From contig JBBIIP010000004.1 of assembly GCA_037446395.1 (NCBI GenBank), positions 80,583 to 144,582 of the forward strand: a DNA stretch of 64,000 nucleotides, given 5' to 3'. Under the pieces are notes generated by a model. It saw nothing but the letters and a program-made list of their open reading frames with translations. It ran no database searches and was not told where the DNA came from. Source of the stretch: JAAYJT01 sp037446395 (GTDB taxonomy: Bacteria > Bacteroidota > Bacteroidia > Bacteroidales > JAAYJT01). Below, one piece after another: positions 36,499 through 44,581 of this stretch. The first letter of the stretch is position 1, and each line of letters starts with the position of its first letter. Made by a program: the position numbers and the translations under genes.

Positions 36499-37524
36499 TT
36501 ATTCTCTGGATGCTTCAATGAAAGCGTTTAAGTTCTCTGTGCTTACACCCGGTGGCATGCCTCCGCCGCAGGATAATAGCAGGCGTGTATGGTCAGGAGT
36601 TTCGGCCAGCAATTTTTTCACAGCCTCAGCCACATCTTTTGGTGTGCCGGCAGCCAGCACATCGCGTGGCGGGATATTTCCCAGAATTGTCATTTCCCCA
36701 TTTGTAACGTTTATCAGATCCTTCACGCTCATGTGGGTTCCGGGATTAAACAGGTTGACGCCCATCTTCGGATAGTGTTTTACCGATACGGTGCAATCTG
36801 CGTCATTATGAAACAACTTTACAGAGGCCTTGACATTATAAATTTCCTTCAAATAAGGGAATCCGAACTCAAGAAATTCATCTTCCCCTAAAAATCCGAC
36901 AATATCGTCAAGCATGAGCATTCCGTCAATGGTTGGAATAACATCAGCCTGTAATTTGTGCCAGGCTACAAGAAAATCCGTTATTATCCGTAATAGCTTG
37001 TGAACCATATCGGGTTCCATCATCATCATGGTCATCAATTCAGTGGTTCCCATCAGAAAGGATGCCACATTCAGGGGGCCGCGTGAAACTGAAAAACGAA
37101 TTTTATAACCTGCTTCTTCAATAGAAGGCCTCGCCAGCAATAGCCTGTTGAGCATAAAAGGCAGCAAGCCGTCAGTTTCAGGATTTGGTTGTTTAAGTTT
37201 AGAAATATCTTCGCTGTTGTGGATTACCTTTTCGGCAAAAGGAAATTCGTTTTTCCAGAAAATGGATTTGGCTCCAAAGGCTGAGGGTTCCGTACACATT
37301 CCAAATTCGCTCCAGAACCCGGGAAGGAAAATTACGTCCGGAAATGTCTTCACGGCCATCAGATTGGCTTTTAGCCACAGCTCATCGTTCGAAAAATAAT
37401 CCAAAATTTTGATCCCATACCAATTGGGAAGCCATGGACTATCTATGATGAAACCTATCGGTATTGGGTGCAGTTTTTGGCCATTTACGATAGCTACGAG
37501 TTCTGCCCATTGTTTGTCTGTCAT
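36499..37524 (-). CDS. URO-D-superfamily methyltransferase (MtaA/MtbA-like)
   Basis: 341-residue member of the uroporphyrinogen decarboxylase superfamily, not a haem enzyme: it belongs to the branch that includes corrinoid-dependent methyltransferases such as MtaA and MtbA. His239, Cys244 (FHNDADC) and Cys319 (LLSCGGGMPPG) stand where MtaA has its zinc ligands, but the spacing is H-x4-C rather than H-x-C. The segment FNPGTHMSVKDL and the C terminus fit the fold. It is divergent from the homocysteine-domain, corrinoid and activation genes, and upstream of the acetylesterase (79 nt) and pectin methylesterase on its own strand. Likely role: methyl transfer between a substrate or thiol and the corrinoid protein encoded next door. 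Substrate unknown; methanol or O-methyl sugars are inferred. Confidence 0.8.
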   Translation of the reverse strand: MTDKQWAELVAIVNGQKLHPIPIGFIIDSPWLPNWYGIKILDYFSNDELWLKANLMAVKTFPDVIFLPGFWSEFGMCTEPSAFGAKSIFWKNEFPFAEKVIHNSEDISKLKQPNPETDGLLPFMLNRLLLARPSIEEAGYKIRFSVSRGPLNVASFLMGTTELMTMMMMEPDMVHKLLRIITDFLVAWHKLQADVIPTIDGMLMLDDIVGFLGEDEFLEFGFPYLKEIYNVKASVKLFHNDADCTVSVKHYPKMGVNLFNPGTHMSVKDLINVTNGEMTILGNIPPRDVLAAGTPKDVAEAVKKLLAETPDHTRLLLSCGGGMPPGVSTENLNAFIEASRE

Positions 37525-37634
37525 AATGATAATGATGCTGGAATTGATGCCCCAAATTTAAAAAGAATAAATATGTATTCAGCGACCAAACCAGTATTTA
37601 ATAATGCCTTGTATGCCTGAAATCTTTTTCTGAC

Positions 37635-37642
37635 TATATTTG
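37635..37642 (+). promoter_or_regulatory. -7 box of the corrinoid operon
   Basis: TATATTTG matches TAnnTTTG and lies 33 nt before the preferred ATG (37676) of the homocysteine-domain gene. At the -33 spacing the sequence is TATG, one base off TTTG. It argues against starting the gene at the TTG (37640) within it. Confidence 0.55.
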
Positions 37643-37675
37643 GAACTTCTTAACGGGCACCCAGCACCACTCACC

Positions 37676-38557
37676 ATGGAGTCAATTACATCACGAATAA
37701 AGTCAGGAAGAATTCTGGTTTCCGATGGAGCCTGGGGCACTTTTATACATAGGAAAGGTCTTGCTCCCGGAGAATGTCCTGAGCAATGGAATCTTTCCCG
37801 TCCGGACGATGTATTTGAGATTGCAAAAAGCTACATTGATGCGGGTGCTGATATGATTGAAACAAACAGTTTTGGCGCCAACATATTCAAACTATCGGCC
37901 TTTGGGTTAGCCGGCAAGGCAGACGAAATCAATATTGCAGCGGCACAAATATCGAGGAAGGCTGCAGGGCTCAACCGCCATGTATTGGGGTCAATGGGTC
38001 CAACGGGAAAAATGATTGTAATGGGAGATGTTACTTATGAGGAGCTTTACGAGGCATATAAATTGCAGGCCATTGCCCTTGAACAGGGTGGTGCGGATGC
38101 CCTTGTGATTGAAACCATGTTTGATTTAGACGAAGCCAAGGCCGCTGTAAAAGCCTGTGTTGAAAACATCAACAGCGAAGTGATCTGCACGATGATTTTT
38201 GAAAAATCGGGCGAGAAGACATATCACACCATGATGGGGGTTACCCCGACCCAAATGGCCCATGAGTTGATTGCTGCGGGCGCTGATATTATTGGTGCAA
38301 ATTGCGGCAATGGCATCCGTGATATGATTGGGATTGTTAAAGAAATCAGAATGGCAGATAAAAATATCCCTATACTCATACATGCCAATGCCGGTGCTCC
38401 CATCTATCAAAACGGGCAAACCATTTTTCCGGAAACACCAGAGCAAATGACAGAACTTATCAGGCCATTGATTGATGCAGGGGCAAATATCATCGGTGGT
38501 TGTTGTGGCACTACTCCTGAGCATATTAAGAGAATTGCACAACTGATAAGAATGTAG
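37676..38557 (+). CDS. Homocysteine-binding methyltransferase domain protein (MetH N-terminal module, stand-alone)
   Basis: 293-residue single-domain protein equivalent to the homocysteine module of cobalamin-dependent methionine synthase. The three zinc-binding cysteines are present: Cys210 in GANCGNG and Cys276-Cys277 in GGCCGTTPEHI, plus SDGAWGTF and ETNSFGAN at the N-terminal end. MetH normally carries this domain fused to pterin, cobalamin and activation domains; here all four are separate genes. It may accept the methyl group from the corrinoid protein onto homocysteine, giving methionine, or act on another thiol. The start is the ATG at 37676 rather than a TTG 12 codons upstream that overlaps the -7 box. 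Confidence 0.88.
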   Translation: MESITSRIKSGRILVSDGAWGTFIHRKGLAPGECPEQWNLSRPDDVFEIAKSYIDAGADMIETNSFGANIFKLSAFGLAGKADEINIAAAQISRKAAGLNRHVLGSMGPTGKMIVMGDVTYEELYEAYKLQAIALEQGGADALVIETMFDLDEAKAAVKACVENINSEVICTMIFEKSGEKTYHTMMGVTPTQMAHELIAAGADIIGANCGNGIRDMIGIVKEIRMADKNIPILIHANAGAPIYQNGQTIFPETPEQMTELIRPLIDAGANIIGGCCGTTPEHIKRIAQLIRM

Positions 38558-38730
38558 ATTTTTTTTATTTTTGACAGAGAATCAGCCGTTAGGAATGTTA
38601 GAATTATCAATGCTTTTGGCGAGGACAACCTGCAGGAGGAAGGAAGCAGAATTGCAAAAATCCTGATGACCTAATAATCATACGCTTCTGTTTAACAGCA
38701 CCACGACCAAAGAATAATCTCATCAGAATT

Positions 38731-39405
38731 ATGGACAACACTGAACTATTACTGAAACTTCTTGAATGCGTTGAATACGGGAAAGTCAACAAAGATGCCC
38801 CCTACCCTCCGAACATGAAAGGGATGGATGGGGCTGATGAGTTGACCAAAATGGCTCTGGAACAGGGTATTGAACCTTCTGAAATCCTCAATAACGCCCT
38901 CATCAAAGCAATGGAACGAGTAGGACAAAAGTTTTCGGAAAAAAAAATCTTTGTGCCTCAAATGCTGATTTCTGCCAAGGCCATGACGGCTGCCATGCTA
39001 CATCTGAAGCCTTTTTTTAAGTCGGGTGCAGTGAAACGGAAAGGAAAATTTATCATCGGAACAGTTGCCGGCGACCTGCACGATATCGGCAAAAACCTGG
39101 TTGCCATGATTGTTGAAGGAGCGGGTTACGAAGTGATTGATTTGGGCGTTGATGTGAATGCCCAGAAATTCATTCAAGCCATCCGGGAAAACACAGATGC
39201 TGTGGTTGGTTTATCTGCATTGCTCACAACCACGATGGACAACATGAGAGATATTGTGCGCGACATCAAGCATGAATTTCCTTCATCCTGTTTGATAATT
39301 GGTGGTGCACCCGTTAACGAAGAGTTCAGGCTGAAGATCGGAGCCGATGGATATGCTCCTGACCCCCAACAGGCGGTAGTGTTGATCAACTCCCTGGTTG
39401 CATGA
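38731..39405 (+). CDS. Corrinoid (cobalamin-binding) methyl-carrier protein
   Basis: 224-residue corrinoid protein of the MtaC/MtvC/MetH-B12 type that carries the methyl group on cobalt. An N-terminal helical cap (about 1-95, with MERVGQKFSEKKIFVPQML) is followed by a Rossmann B12 domain with the DxHxxG motif GDLHDIGKN; His117 is the lower axial cobalt ligand. GLSALLTTTMDNMRD and IIGGAPVNEEF complete the signature. It should be the common partner of the URO-D, homocysteine, pterin and activation proteins encoded around it. The preceding gap of 173 nt has no recognisable gene and no cobalamin riboswitch that I could see. Confidence 0.94.
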   Translation: MDNTELLLKLLECVEYGKVNKDAPYPPNMKGMDGADELTKMALEQGIEPSEILNNALIKAMERVGQKFSEKKIFVPQMLISAKAMTAAMLHLKPFFKSGAVKRKGKFIIGTVAGDLHDIGKNLVAMIVEGAGYEVIDLGVDVNAQKFIQAIRENTDAVVGLSALLTTTMDNMRDIVRDIKHEFPSSCLIIGGAPVNEEFRLKIGADGYAPDPQQAVVLINSLVA

Positions 39406-39464
39406 TTTTCGTTGTTTCGAAGCCATTCAAGATTGATTCGGTTTAAAATCGAAAAAATAATTCA

Positions 39465-40160
39465 GTGCCAACACAAATCAGCTATCTGTCACCACCACCG
39501 GGTGTGCTGAACGTTCGGCAGGAAAATATCATTAAAGCCCTTAACATTCCGGAAGGCAACACTGATCATTACCTACTTGAAAAAATCCGGTCATTGACTG
39601 TGCAATCTCTTTCTATTTGCTCTCCATCAGCTTGTTACGCAATCCATAATCGCCCGGTGTTTGATATAAAAAAGGGTGATATGTTTATTGCTGAATATTG
39701 CTTTAACCTGGGCCGAACGGTAACCTCTGACCTGGCAAAAAGTACCGGAATAGCATTTTTTATTGGCACATGTGGAGGCGAAGTTGAGAAATTTTCCAAA
39801 CAATTAATGAAAACAGGTGAGTTGTTGGATGGCTTGATTGCCGACCTGATAGGGTCAGAAATCGCTGAAGATGTCGCAAGGTATGTTCATGAGGAGATTG
39901 CACGCCAAATGGCATTACAGGGATTGAATACAACGAACAGATATAGCCCTGGATATTGCGGGTGGCCTGTGGCTGACCAACAGAAACTATTTGCAATGAT
40001 GCCTGGAAGCAATTGTGGTGTTGTGCTAAACCAAGCCAGCCTGATGTTGCCCATCAAATCAGTGAGTGGTGTAGTAGGGATCGGAAAGAATGTAAGAAAC
40101 AAGGATTATAGCTGCTCCAAATGTAAAGCGGCAGATTGCTTGCACCGAAGCAGCAGGTAA
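39465..40160 (+). CDS. MetH-type reactivation domain protein, stand-alone
   Basis: 231-residue protein resembling the C-terminal activation domain of methionine synthase, which binds S-adenosylmethionine and remethylates oxidised cobalamin. The hallmark NRYSPGYCGWPVADQ (RxxPGY in MetH) is near residue 167, with PIKSVSGVVGIG after it. The C terminus adds a cysteine set CSKCKAADC absent from MetH, suggesting a metal or Fe-S site as in anaerobic reactivases. The only plausible start is GTG at 39465: no ATG occurs between the upstream in-frame stop and the conserved region. Its last 35 nt lie inside a 177-bp direct repeat, whose second copy follows 3.3 kb later. Confidence 0.85.
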   Translation: MPTQISYLSPPPGVLNVRQENIIKALNIPEGNTDHYLLEKIRSLTVQSLSICSPSACYAIHNRPVFDIKKGDMFIAEYCFNLGRTVTSDLAKSTGIAFFIGTCGGEVEKFSKQLMKTGELLDGLIADLIGSEIAEDVARYVHEEIARQMALQGLNTTNRYSPGYCGWPVADQQKLFAMMPGSNCGVVLNQASLMLPIKSVSGVVGIGKNVRNKDYSCSKCKAADCLHRSSR

Positions 40161-40302
40161 TTTAATCATTACCACAAACACTTAATAATCCTAAAGCCAT
40201 GCAATATTTCTTACTCCCGATCTATTGAATTCTTCTACATTTATTACCTGGATATTCTGAATAATTTAACTCGATTTTCAAAACGGAAGCAGAGCGAATG
40301 TC
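40126..40302 (+). repeat. 177-bp direct repeat, left copy
   Basis: Begins within the last 12 codons of the activation-domain gene and extends 142 nt past its stop. The partner copy is at 43469-43644. By eye there are about 13 differences including one deleted base; the first 110 bases differ at only two positions. The two copies bracket a 3.3-kb segment with three minus-strand genes that splits the corrinoid operon. Confidence 0.95.
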
Positions 40303-40795
40303 ATAGCTGTACGTCACTCTAAAATGGCTCGACAAGTAAATGACACAACTTGACCCTCTGCTTTATATAGACATGTCACACCAACCGATACGCTAGCCAA
40401 ACCTTGGCAAGGAGTGTGTCTGTCCTACCCACGCCCCCCTTTACCTCCCAAATACTCCCTGATAATCTGCTCCAACACTATATCACCTAATGGCTGAAAA
40501 GATAGCGCTCAACCATGAAAGCGGTAAAATCTATCGCTTGACCGGAATCATTTACACAACCAACCCGTGTGGCAAAATCCCCTACCCTCTGCAACATGAC
40601 ACGCAGGACTGTGAGCCCTTAGCTTGCAGGACTTACCCGGTCTTTTGCAGCCGTCCCTAATCTGCACGTAATGGGGTAATATGGTTTTAGCAATCTGGTT
40701 GTTTCCCTACCCACATAAGTGCTAATTGTGGGAAACTATTGTCAAATGAGATTGAAACCAAATAATCAAAGTGAAAATGCGAATACATTCTTTGA
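40303..40795. other. Gene-free stretch
   Basis: 493 nt with no convincing gene. A 55-codon frame on the plus strand and a 24-codon frame on the minus strand (ending VLEQIIREYLGGKGGRG) exist. The latter looks like the tail of a decayed gene but is too short to identify. Base composition is richer in GC than the flanks. Confidence 0.5.
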
Positions 40796-41299
40796 CTATT
40801 GAAAAGCAACTCTTAATGAAATCATTGGAATTACCTTGCTCGACTTATTGATTTTCAGCTGACTAAAGCCTGACTGAAGTTGCAGGTTAAGAACTGAGCG
40901 ATTGTGATCGCGCCATGCGAGATTGTTTATTTTCGCCACCCGCGAAGCGTCAATCATTGAAATTACACTTATGGTCGCCTGACCCAAAAAATAATAGGCG
41001 ATTAGGTCATACGCTTCTTTTGATTCTGGCCCAAAATTCGTACCATAATAAGATATGAATGCAAACCAGGCAATGGAGCTTCCGAAAAAAATCGAGCCAC
41101 GTGCGATTTCCCCACATGTTGCTTGCCCTAATCCAGGAATTATTAGCGAAAGAAGAGCAGCTGATTCTGGCTTATATGGATCCCCTTGCTGATAGATATA
41201 ATCATGTCTGTCGTAAATTTTCTTATTGATTCTGTATTGTGCCGTTGTTGAAGAAACCGTAAATATTTGAATTAATAAAAGCAACATACTAATCTTCAC
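40796..41299 (-). CDS. DUF5683-like membrane protein
   Basis: 167-residue protein with an N-terminal signal-like segment, then the short motif SAALLSLIIPGLGQATCGEI and two hydrophobic segments, a pattern of Bacteroidota DUF5683 proteins. The start is GTG at 41299 or ATG at 41287. Function unknown. It lies in the segment that interrupts the corrinoid operon and is on the opposite strand to it. Confidence 0.65.
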   Translation of the reverse strand: MKISMLLLLIQIFTVSSTTAQYRINKKIYDRHDYIYQQGDPYKPESAALLSLIIPGLGQATCGEIARGSIFFGSSIAWFAFISYYGTNFGPESKEAYDLIAYYFLGQATISVISMIDASRVAKINNLAWRDHNRSVLNLQLQSGFSQLKINKSSKVIPMISLRVAFQ

Positions 41300-41374
41300 A
41301 TAATTTATAAATTGTTATCCTAAAATAAGATGCATTTATGTATAATGTTAAAGAAGAAACTTGAATCATGCAAT

Positions 41375-41740
41375 TCAGATTTCCGGATTGTGTGGGAGTC
41401 GCTTATTCTTTAGAAAATGACCTAAAAAATTAATCGTACCGGCCAAAAAAAATGGGGCAGCTACTATTAGTATGCCTTTGTTGTTTCCAAAGCCATTAAA
41501 GGCAAGCGTAAGCAGAAGAGCGGTCGCACAAAAGGTAAAACCAAGAGCAAGATCATTTTTCCAGAAGATAAAAAGAAGAGCCAGGATAAGAAACGATGGC
41601 AGGTTATGCATAAAAAAGCAAGTCAGCATTTCACCCAGTGGACTTCCTGCTTCAAAACAATCTAAGGAGAATACTAGCATGAACAGGATTGCGCCGATTC
41701 CAATTGACCGGGGAATCCAAAAGACGATTTTTTTTAACAT
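41375..41740 (-). CDS. Small four-helix membrane protein
   Basis: 121 residues with four hydrophobic segments (IGIGAILFMLVFSLDCF, LPSFLILALLFIFW, FTFCATALLLTLAF, ILIVAAPFFLAGTINFLGHF) and a short basic C terminus. It resembles small conserved membrane proteins of unknown function in Bacteroidota (DUF7670-like). It precedes the DUF5683-like gene on the same strand, 75 nt away. Confidence 0.65.
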   Translation of the reverse strand: MLKKIVFWIPRSIGIGAILFMLVFSLDCFEAGSPLGEMLTCFFMHNLPSFLILALLFIFWKNDLALGFTFCATALLLTLAFNGFGNNKGILIVAAPFFLAGTINFLGHFLKNKRLPHNPEI

Positions 41741-41830
41741 GACATTTCTACTTTTAGGTTCGCAATAAAATGAATTTATGAGCTAATCGAAGAACTACGC
41801 TTTAATATTAAATTACTCTACCCTCAATCA

Positions 41831-41903
41831 AATAACCACTTTTAAGGCACATTTTATGTATTGAAGCCCGTATCGCAAACTTTTTTCAAAGTAAGTGGTT
41901 ATT
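41831..41903. repeat. 11-bp perfect inverted repeat
   Basis: AATAACCACTT (41831-41841) and AAGTGGTTATT (41893-41903) are separated by 51 nt, in the 585-nt gene-free gap 41741-42325 inside the inserted segment. No transposase is present. It may be a remnant of a small mobile element or a regulatory stem. Confidence 0.6.
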
Positions 41904-42325
41904 GATTTGGGTGTCGTTACAACCCCTGAATTCCGAAATAATTTCTTCACATTTCCGAGCATGCCTTATAAAATTAGCAACATAGTTTATAAATTGATAT
42001 TCAACGCAATACAATATACCAGCCGAAATTGCGAAAGATGTATATTTTTCATAATCATGGAGTTTTCGGATAATTCTGCTATACTTTGGCCATCTTCAAG
42101 GGCCATCCGGGTTTAAACTGATATTTTCCATGATTCGATACAGAACTGCTGACTAAAATGGCATCAAATCTTGTGGCGACCCCGGTGGAGCCACTCAAAT
42201 CCCAGAATTGGTATCGTTCAGTGTTTACCATGCCCTCTTTGAAGCTAAAACAGATTGCTGGTGAGCTGAAAAACCATTAGGAGGATGAAAAGTTTGGTCA
42301 GAGTATGTGCAGATTTTATCACGTG
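41904..42325. other. Gene-free stretch
   Basis: Remainder of the gap between the four-helix membrane protein and the TPR gene. A 40-codon frame (42158-42280) ends FTMPSLKLKQIAGELKNH; I cannot assign it, and it may be a gene remnant. Nothing else is recognisable. Confidence 0.4.
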
Positions 42326-43126
42326 CTACCTGGTTAGTTCAATGAACTTGACATCTTCCCATAAGCTTTTGAAATCTTCGTCAGTTTTCGCATGCTGTTT
42401 AAACCTGGGGTTTAATTCAATGGCATGTTTCAGATCAGCGATTGCATTGGCTTTATCACCTTTAAGGCAGTAAATGCAAGCGCGGTTGTATATGGCATTA
42501 GGGTTATTGGGTTCACGTATAAGACTTCTATTCAAAGTCGAAATTGCCAGATCAAATTTTCCCTGTTTTGTAAGCGCTGACGCCTTCATCCCAAAAACAT
42601 CTGTTCGGGAAGGATTCAACTCCAATGCCTTGTCGAACGAATCACATGCTTCGGGGTATCTTTCGAGACCAAATAAAATCTGCCCTCTACCAATCCAGTT
42701 TTCATCGTCCTGTGGATGCCGTTTCAAAAGTATCTCCTGGTTTTTCAATGCCTCCTCGTTCATACCATGCTCCGCCTGTATGAAGACCTTAAAGAACAGT
42801 ATAGCATCATTCGAAGGATACACCAGAGCCAGTGAGTCGAGCATTAAAATGGCATCCACTTCGCCCGAAGGACTTCTTTTCATATTGGCGATCAACCACC
42901 ATTGAACTGCTTCCTTATTATAGGAATGGGTGGCCATGATACCTGTGAGAATTTTTGATGCCTCAACTTTTTTACCCTCTTTGACTAAAGTTTGCGCTTT
43001 CTGAATTTTGTATTTTAATGAATCACCGGAAGACGGTTCCGCCTGGCCAGGAACATTTTGTGCAACCATTCTCAAGCTGAGAACGACAGGTACAAGAAAT
43101 CCAATAATGTAAATCAGCTTTTTCAT
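42326..43126 (-). CDS. Tetratricopeptide-repeat protein, exported
   Basis: 266 residues from the ATG at 43126, with a signal peptide (LIYIIGFLVPVVLSL) and about five TPR units. The best are NWIGRGQILFGLERYPEACD, followed by ALELNPSRTDVFGMKASAL and NAIYNRACIYCLKGDKANAI. TPR proteins mediate protein contacts; no specific partner is evident. It is transcribed against the corrinoid genes on either side and belongs to the inserted segment. Confidence 0.8.
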   Translation of the reverse strand: MKKLIYIIGFLVPVVLSLRMVAQNVPGQAEPSSGDSLKYKIQKAQTLVKEGKKVEASKILTGIMATHSYNKEAVQWWLIANMKRSPSGEVDAILMLDSLALVYPSNDAILFFKVFIQAEHGMNEEALKNQEILLKRHPQDDENWIGRGQILFGLERYPEACDSFDKALELNPSRTDVFGMKASALTKQGKFDLAISTLNRSLIREPNNPNAIYNRACIYCLKGDKANAIADLKHAIELNPRFKQHAKTDEDFKSLWEDVKFIELTR

Positions 43127-43468
43127 TTGCAAATGTTTTAGTTAATAAATTTTGAAAATTCACGATAATCAAAGCCAATTGAATATGGCAAATAAAGAAT
43201 GCTCAGTTAAATGGTTTCATGATGTGCCTTATTTTGAAAATGTATCATAAATCCATTATTATATCAATGTTTTGCCAGGAATCGTAGAGCCTTATGGCAA
43301 TCAGTTTCTCCTAGAAGTGTTAACAATTGTTTGAGAAACACCAGGCTAATCTCATTCTGGTAATTTTGATTGGATTTAGAGCTGTAAAATTACAAAATAT
43401 AATCATGAATATCAAATAATTTCGCATAAATATTATATTTAAGATGTTTTTTAGCCATTCCGTACGCC
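43127..43468. other. AT-rich gene-free stretch
   Basis: 342 nt upstream of the TPR gene and leading up to the right direct repeat. Very AT-rich, with no open frame of note; it probably holds the TPR gene promoter. A junction with the ancestral operon lies at its right end. Confidence 0.5.
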
Positions 43469-43644
43469 AAGCGGCAAATTGCTGGCACCGAAGCAGCAGG
43501 TAATTTAATCATTACCACAAACACTTAATAATCCTAAAGCCATGCAATATTTCTTACTCCCGATCTATTGAATTCTTCTATATTTGTTTTCTGGATTTTC
43601 TGAATATTTTAACTCGCTGTCAAAACGGAAGTAGAGCGGATGTC
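43469..43644 (+). repeat. 177-bp direct repeat, right copy
   Basis: Second copy of 40126-40302, one base shorter. It begins with a 35-nt fragment of the 3' end of the activation-domain gene, including its stop codon, with no gene body before it, so this copy is a duplicated gene tail. It ends 64 nt before the pterin-binding methyltransferase ATG. Confidence 0.95.
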
Positions 43645-43708
43645 CTAAATAAACCGAATTCAATGAGCTACAATTTTGCGAATAGATGTCATACAAAAAT
43701 TCAATAAA

Positions 43709-44548
43709 ATGAGAACGATTCTAAGAGGAAAGACAAAGGAGGTGGTGATAGATACCCTGGGGCCGGTAGTTATTATTGGTGAAAGTATCAATCCGACACG
43801 AAGAAAGCGGCTGGTGGAAACCTTACAGGTTGAGAATTTCGACTATCTGCTTGAGCTGGCAGAAAATCAAATGAAGGCCATGGCTGATGTTCTTGACGTA
43901 AATGTGGGTTTTCCGGGGGTGGATGATGCAAAATTGCTTCCTGAAGCGGTTATTAAGATTCAGGAGAAATTCGACATTCCACTTTGTCTTGATTCTCCAA
44001 ATGCAAAAGCCATTGAAGCTGCCCTAAAAGTTATCCAGGGAAAATGCCTGATCAATTCGGTGAACGGAAAGGAGGAGTCGTTGAATGCGATACTACCCCT
44101 GGCCAGAGAATATAATGCCGCGGTTATCGGACTTGTCATGGATGATGAGGGAATCACCCACGACCCGAATAAGCGGCTGGCAATTGCAGAAAAGATTCTC
44201 AATCGAGCATTACAGGCAGGCCTCAATGAGGAAGATGTTATAATCGATCCGCTTGCGATGGCGGTGAGTGCCGACCCTCAGGCATGTCTTGTGACACTTG
44301 AAACCGTCAGGCTTGTTCGCAATAAACTCGGCCTCAACATAACCATGGGGTCGAGTAATATTTCGTTCGGGCTTCCAAACCGGGAAGTACTCAATGCAGC
44401 TTTTATGGCATTATCTGTTTATCATGGCCTCACGTGCCCTATTGCCAATCCTGAAAAGATTGTTGGCGCAGTAAGGGCGGTTGACCTGGTACTGGCAAGA
44501 GATGATTATGCCTTGCGGTTTGTGGAACACTTTCAAAGCGGGGCTTAG
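43709..44548 (+). CDS. Methyltetrahydrofolate:corrinoid methyltransferase (AcsE/MtvA-like, DHPS fold)
   Basis: 279-residue pterin-binding TIM-barrel protein that moves the methyl group between the corrinoid protein and tetrahydrofolate. Residues known from Moorella AcsE (Asp75, Asn96, Asp160, Asn199) have counterparts: Asp95 in LCLDSPN, Asn116 in LINSVNG, Asp180 in IIDPLAM and Asn217 in GSSNISFG; GESINPTRRKR is the N-terminal signature. The ATG at 43709 is chosen over a TTG at 43676. It stands 33 nt before the MetV-MetF gene. The direct repeat upstream shows that it once followed the activation gene by about 206 nt. Confidence 0.93.
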   Translation: MRTILRGKTKEVVIDTLGPVVIIGESINPTRRKRLVETLQVENFDYLLELAENQMKAMADVLDVNVGFPGVDDAKLLPEAVIKIQEKFDIPLCLDSPNAKAIEAALKVIQGKCLINSVNGKEESLNAILPLAREYNAAVIGLVMDDEGITHDPNKRLAIAEKILNRALQAGLNEEDVIIDPLAMAVSADPQACLVTLETVRLVRNKLGLNITMGSSNISFGLPNREVLNAAFMALSVYHGLTCPIANPEKIVGAVRAVDLVLARDDYALRFVEHFQSGA

Positions 44549-44581
44549 AAAATATATTTCCTGAAACAGAACATTACAGCT

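Noticed and set aside
36499..37524. Calling this gene hemE (uroporphyrinogen decarboxylase)
   Set aside because: It has the His/Cys/Cys metal ligands of the methyltransferase branch and corrinoid neighbours; haem genes are absent.
38558..38730. Possible riboswitch or small gene between the homocysteine-domain and corrinoid genes
   Set aside because: No cobalamin-box sequence and no convincing fold by eye; the open frames are under 40 codons and lack family resemblance.
40490..40661. 55-codon frame beginning MAEKIALNHESGKIYRL
   Set aside because: Odd composition with several Cys and Pro and no similarity that I recognise; no promoter or neighbour support.
41831..41903. Insertion sequence or small transposable element at the 11-bp inverted repeat
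   Set aside because: Only 73 nt in all, with no transposase and no flanking target duplication seen.
42158..42280. 40-codon plus-strand frame ending QIAGELKNH
   Set aside because: Short, no family recognised and in a gap of mixed composition; may be a gene remnant but cannot be supported.
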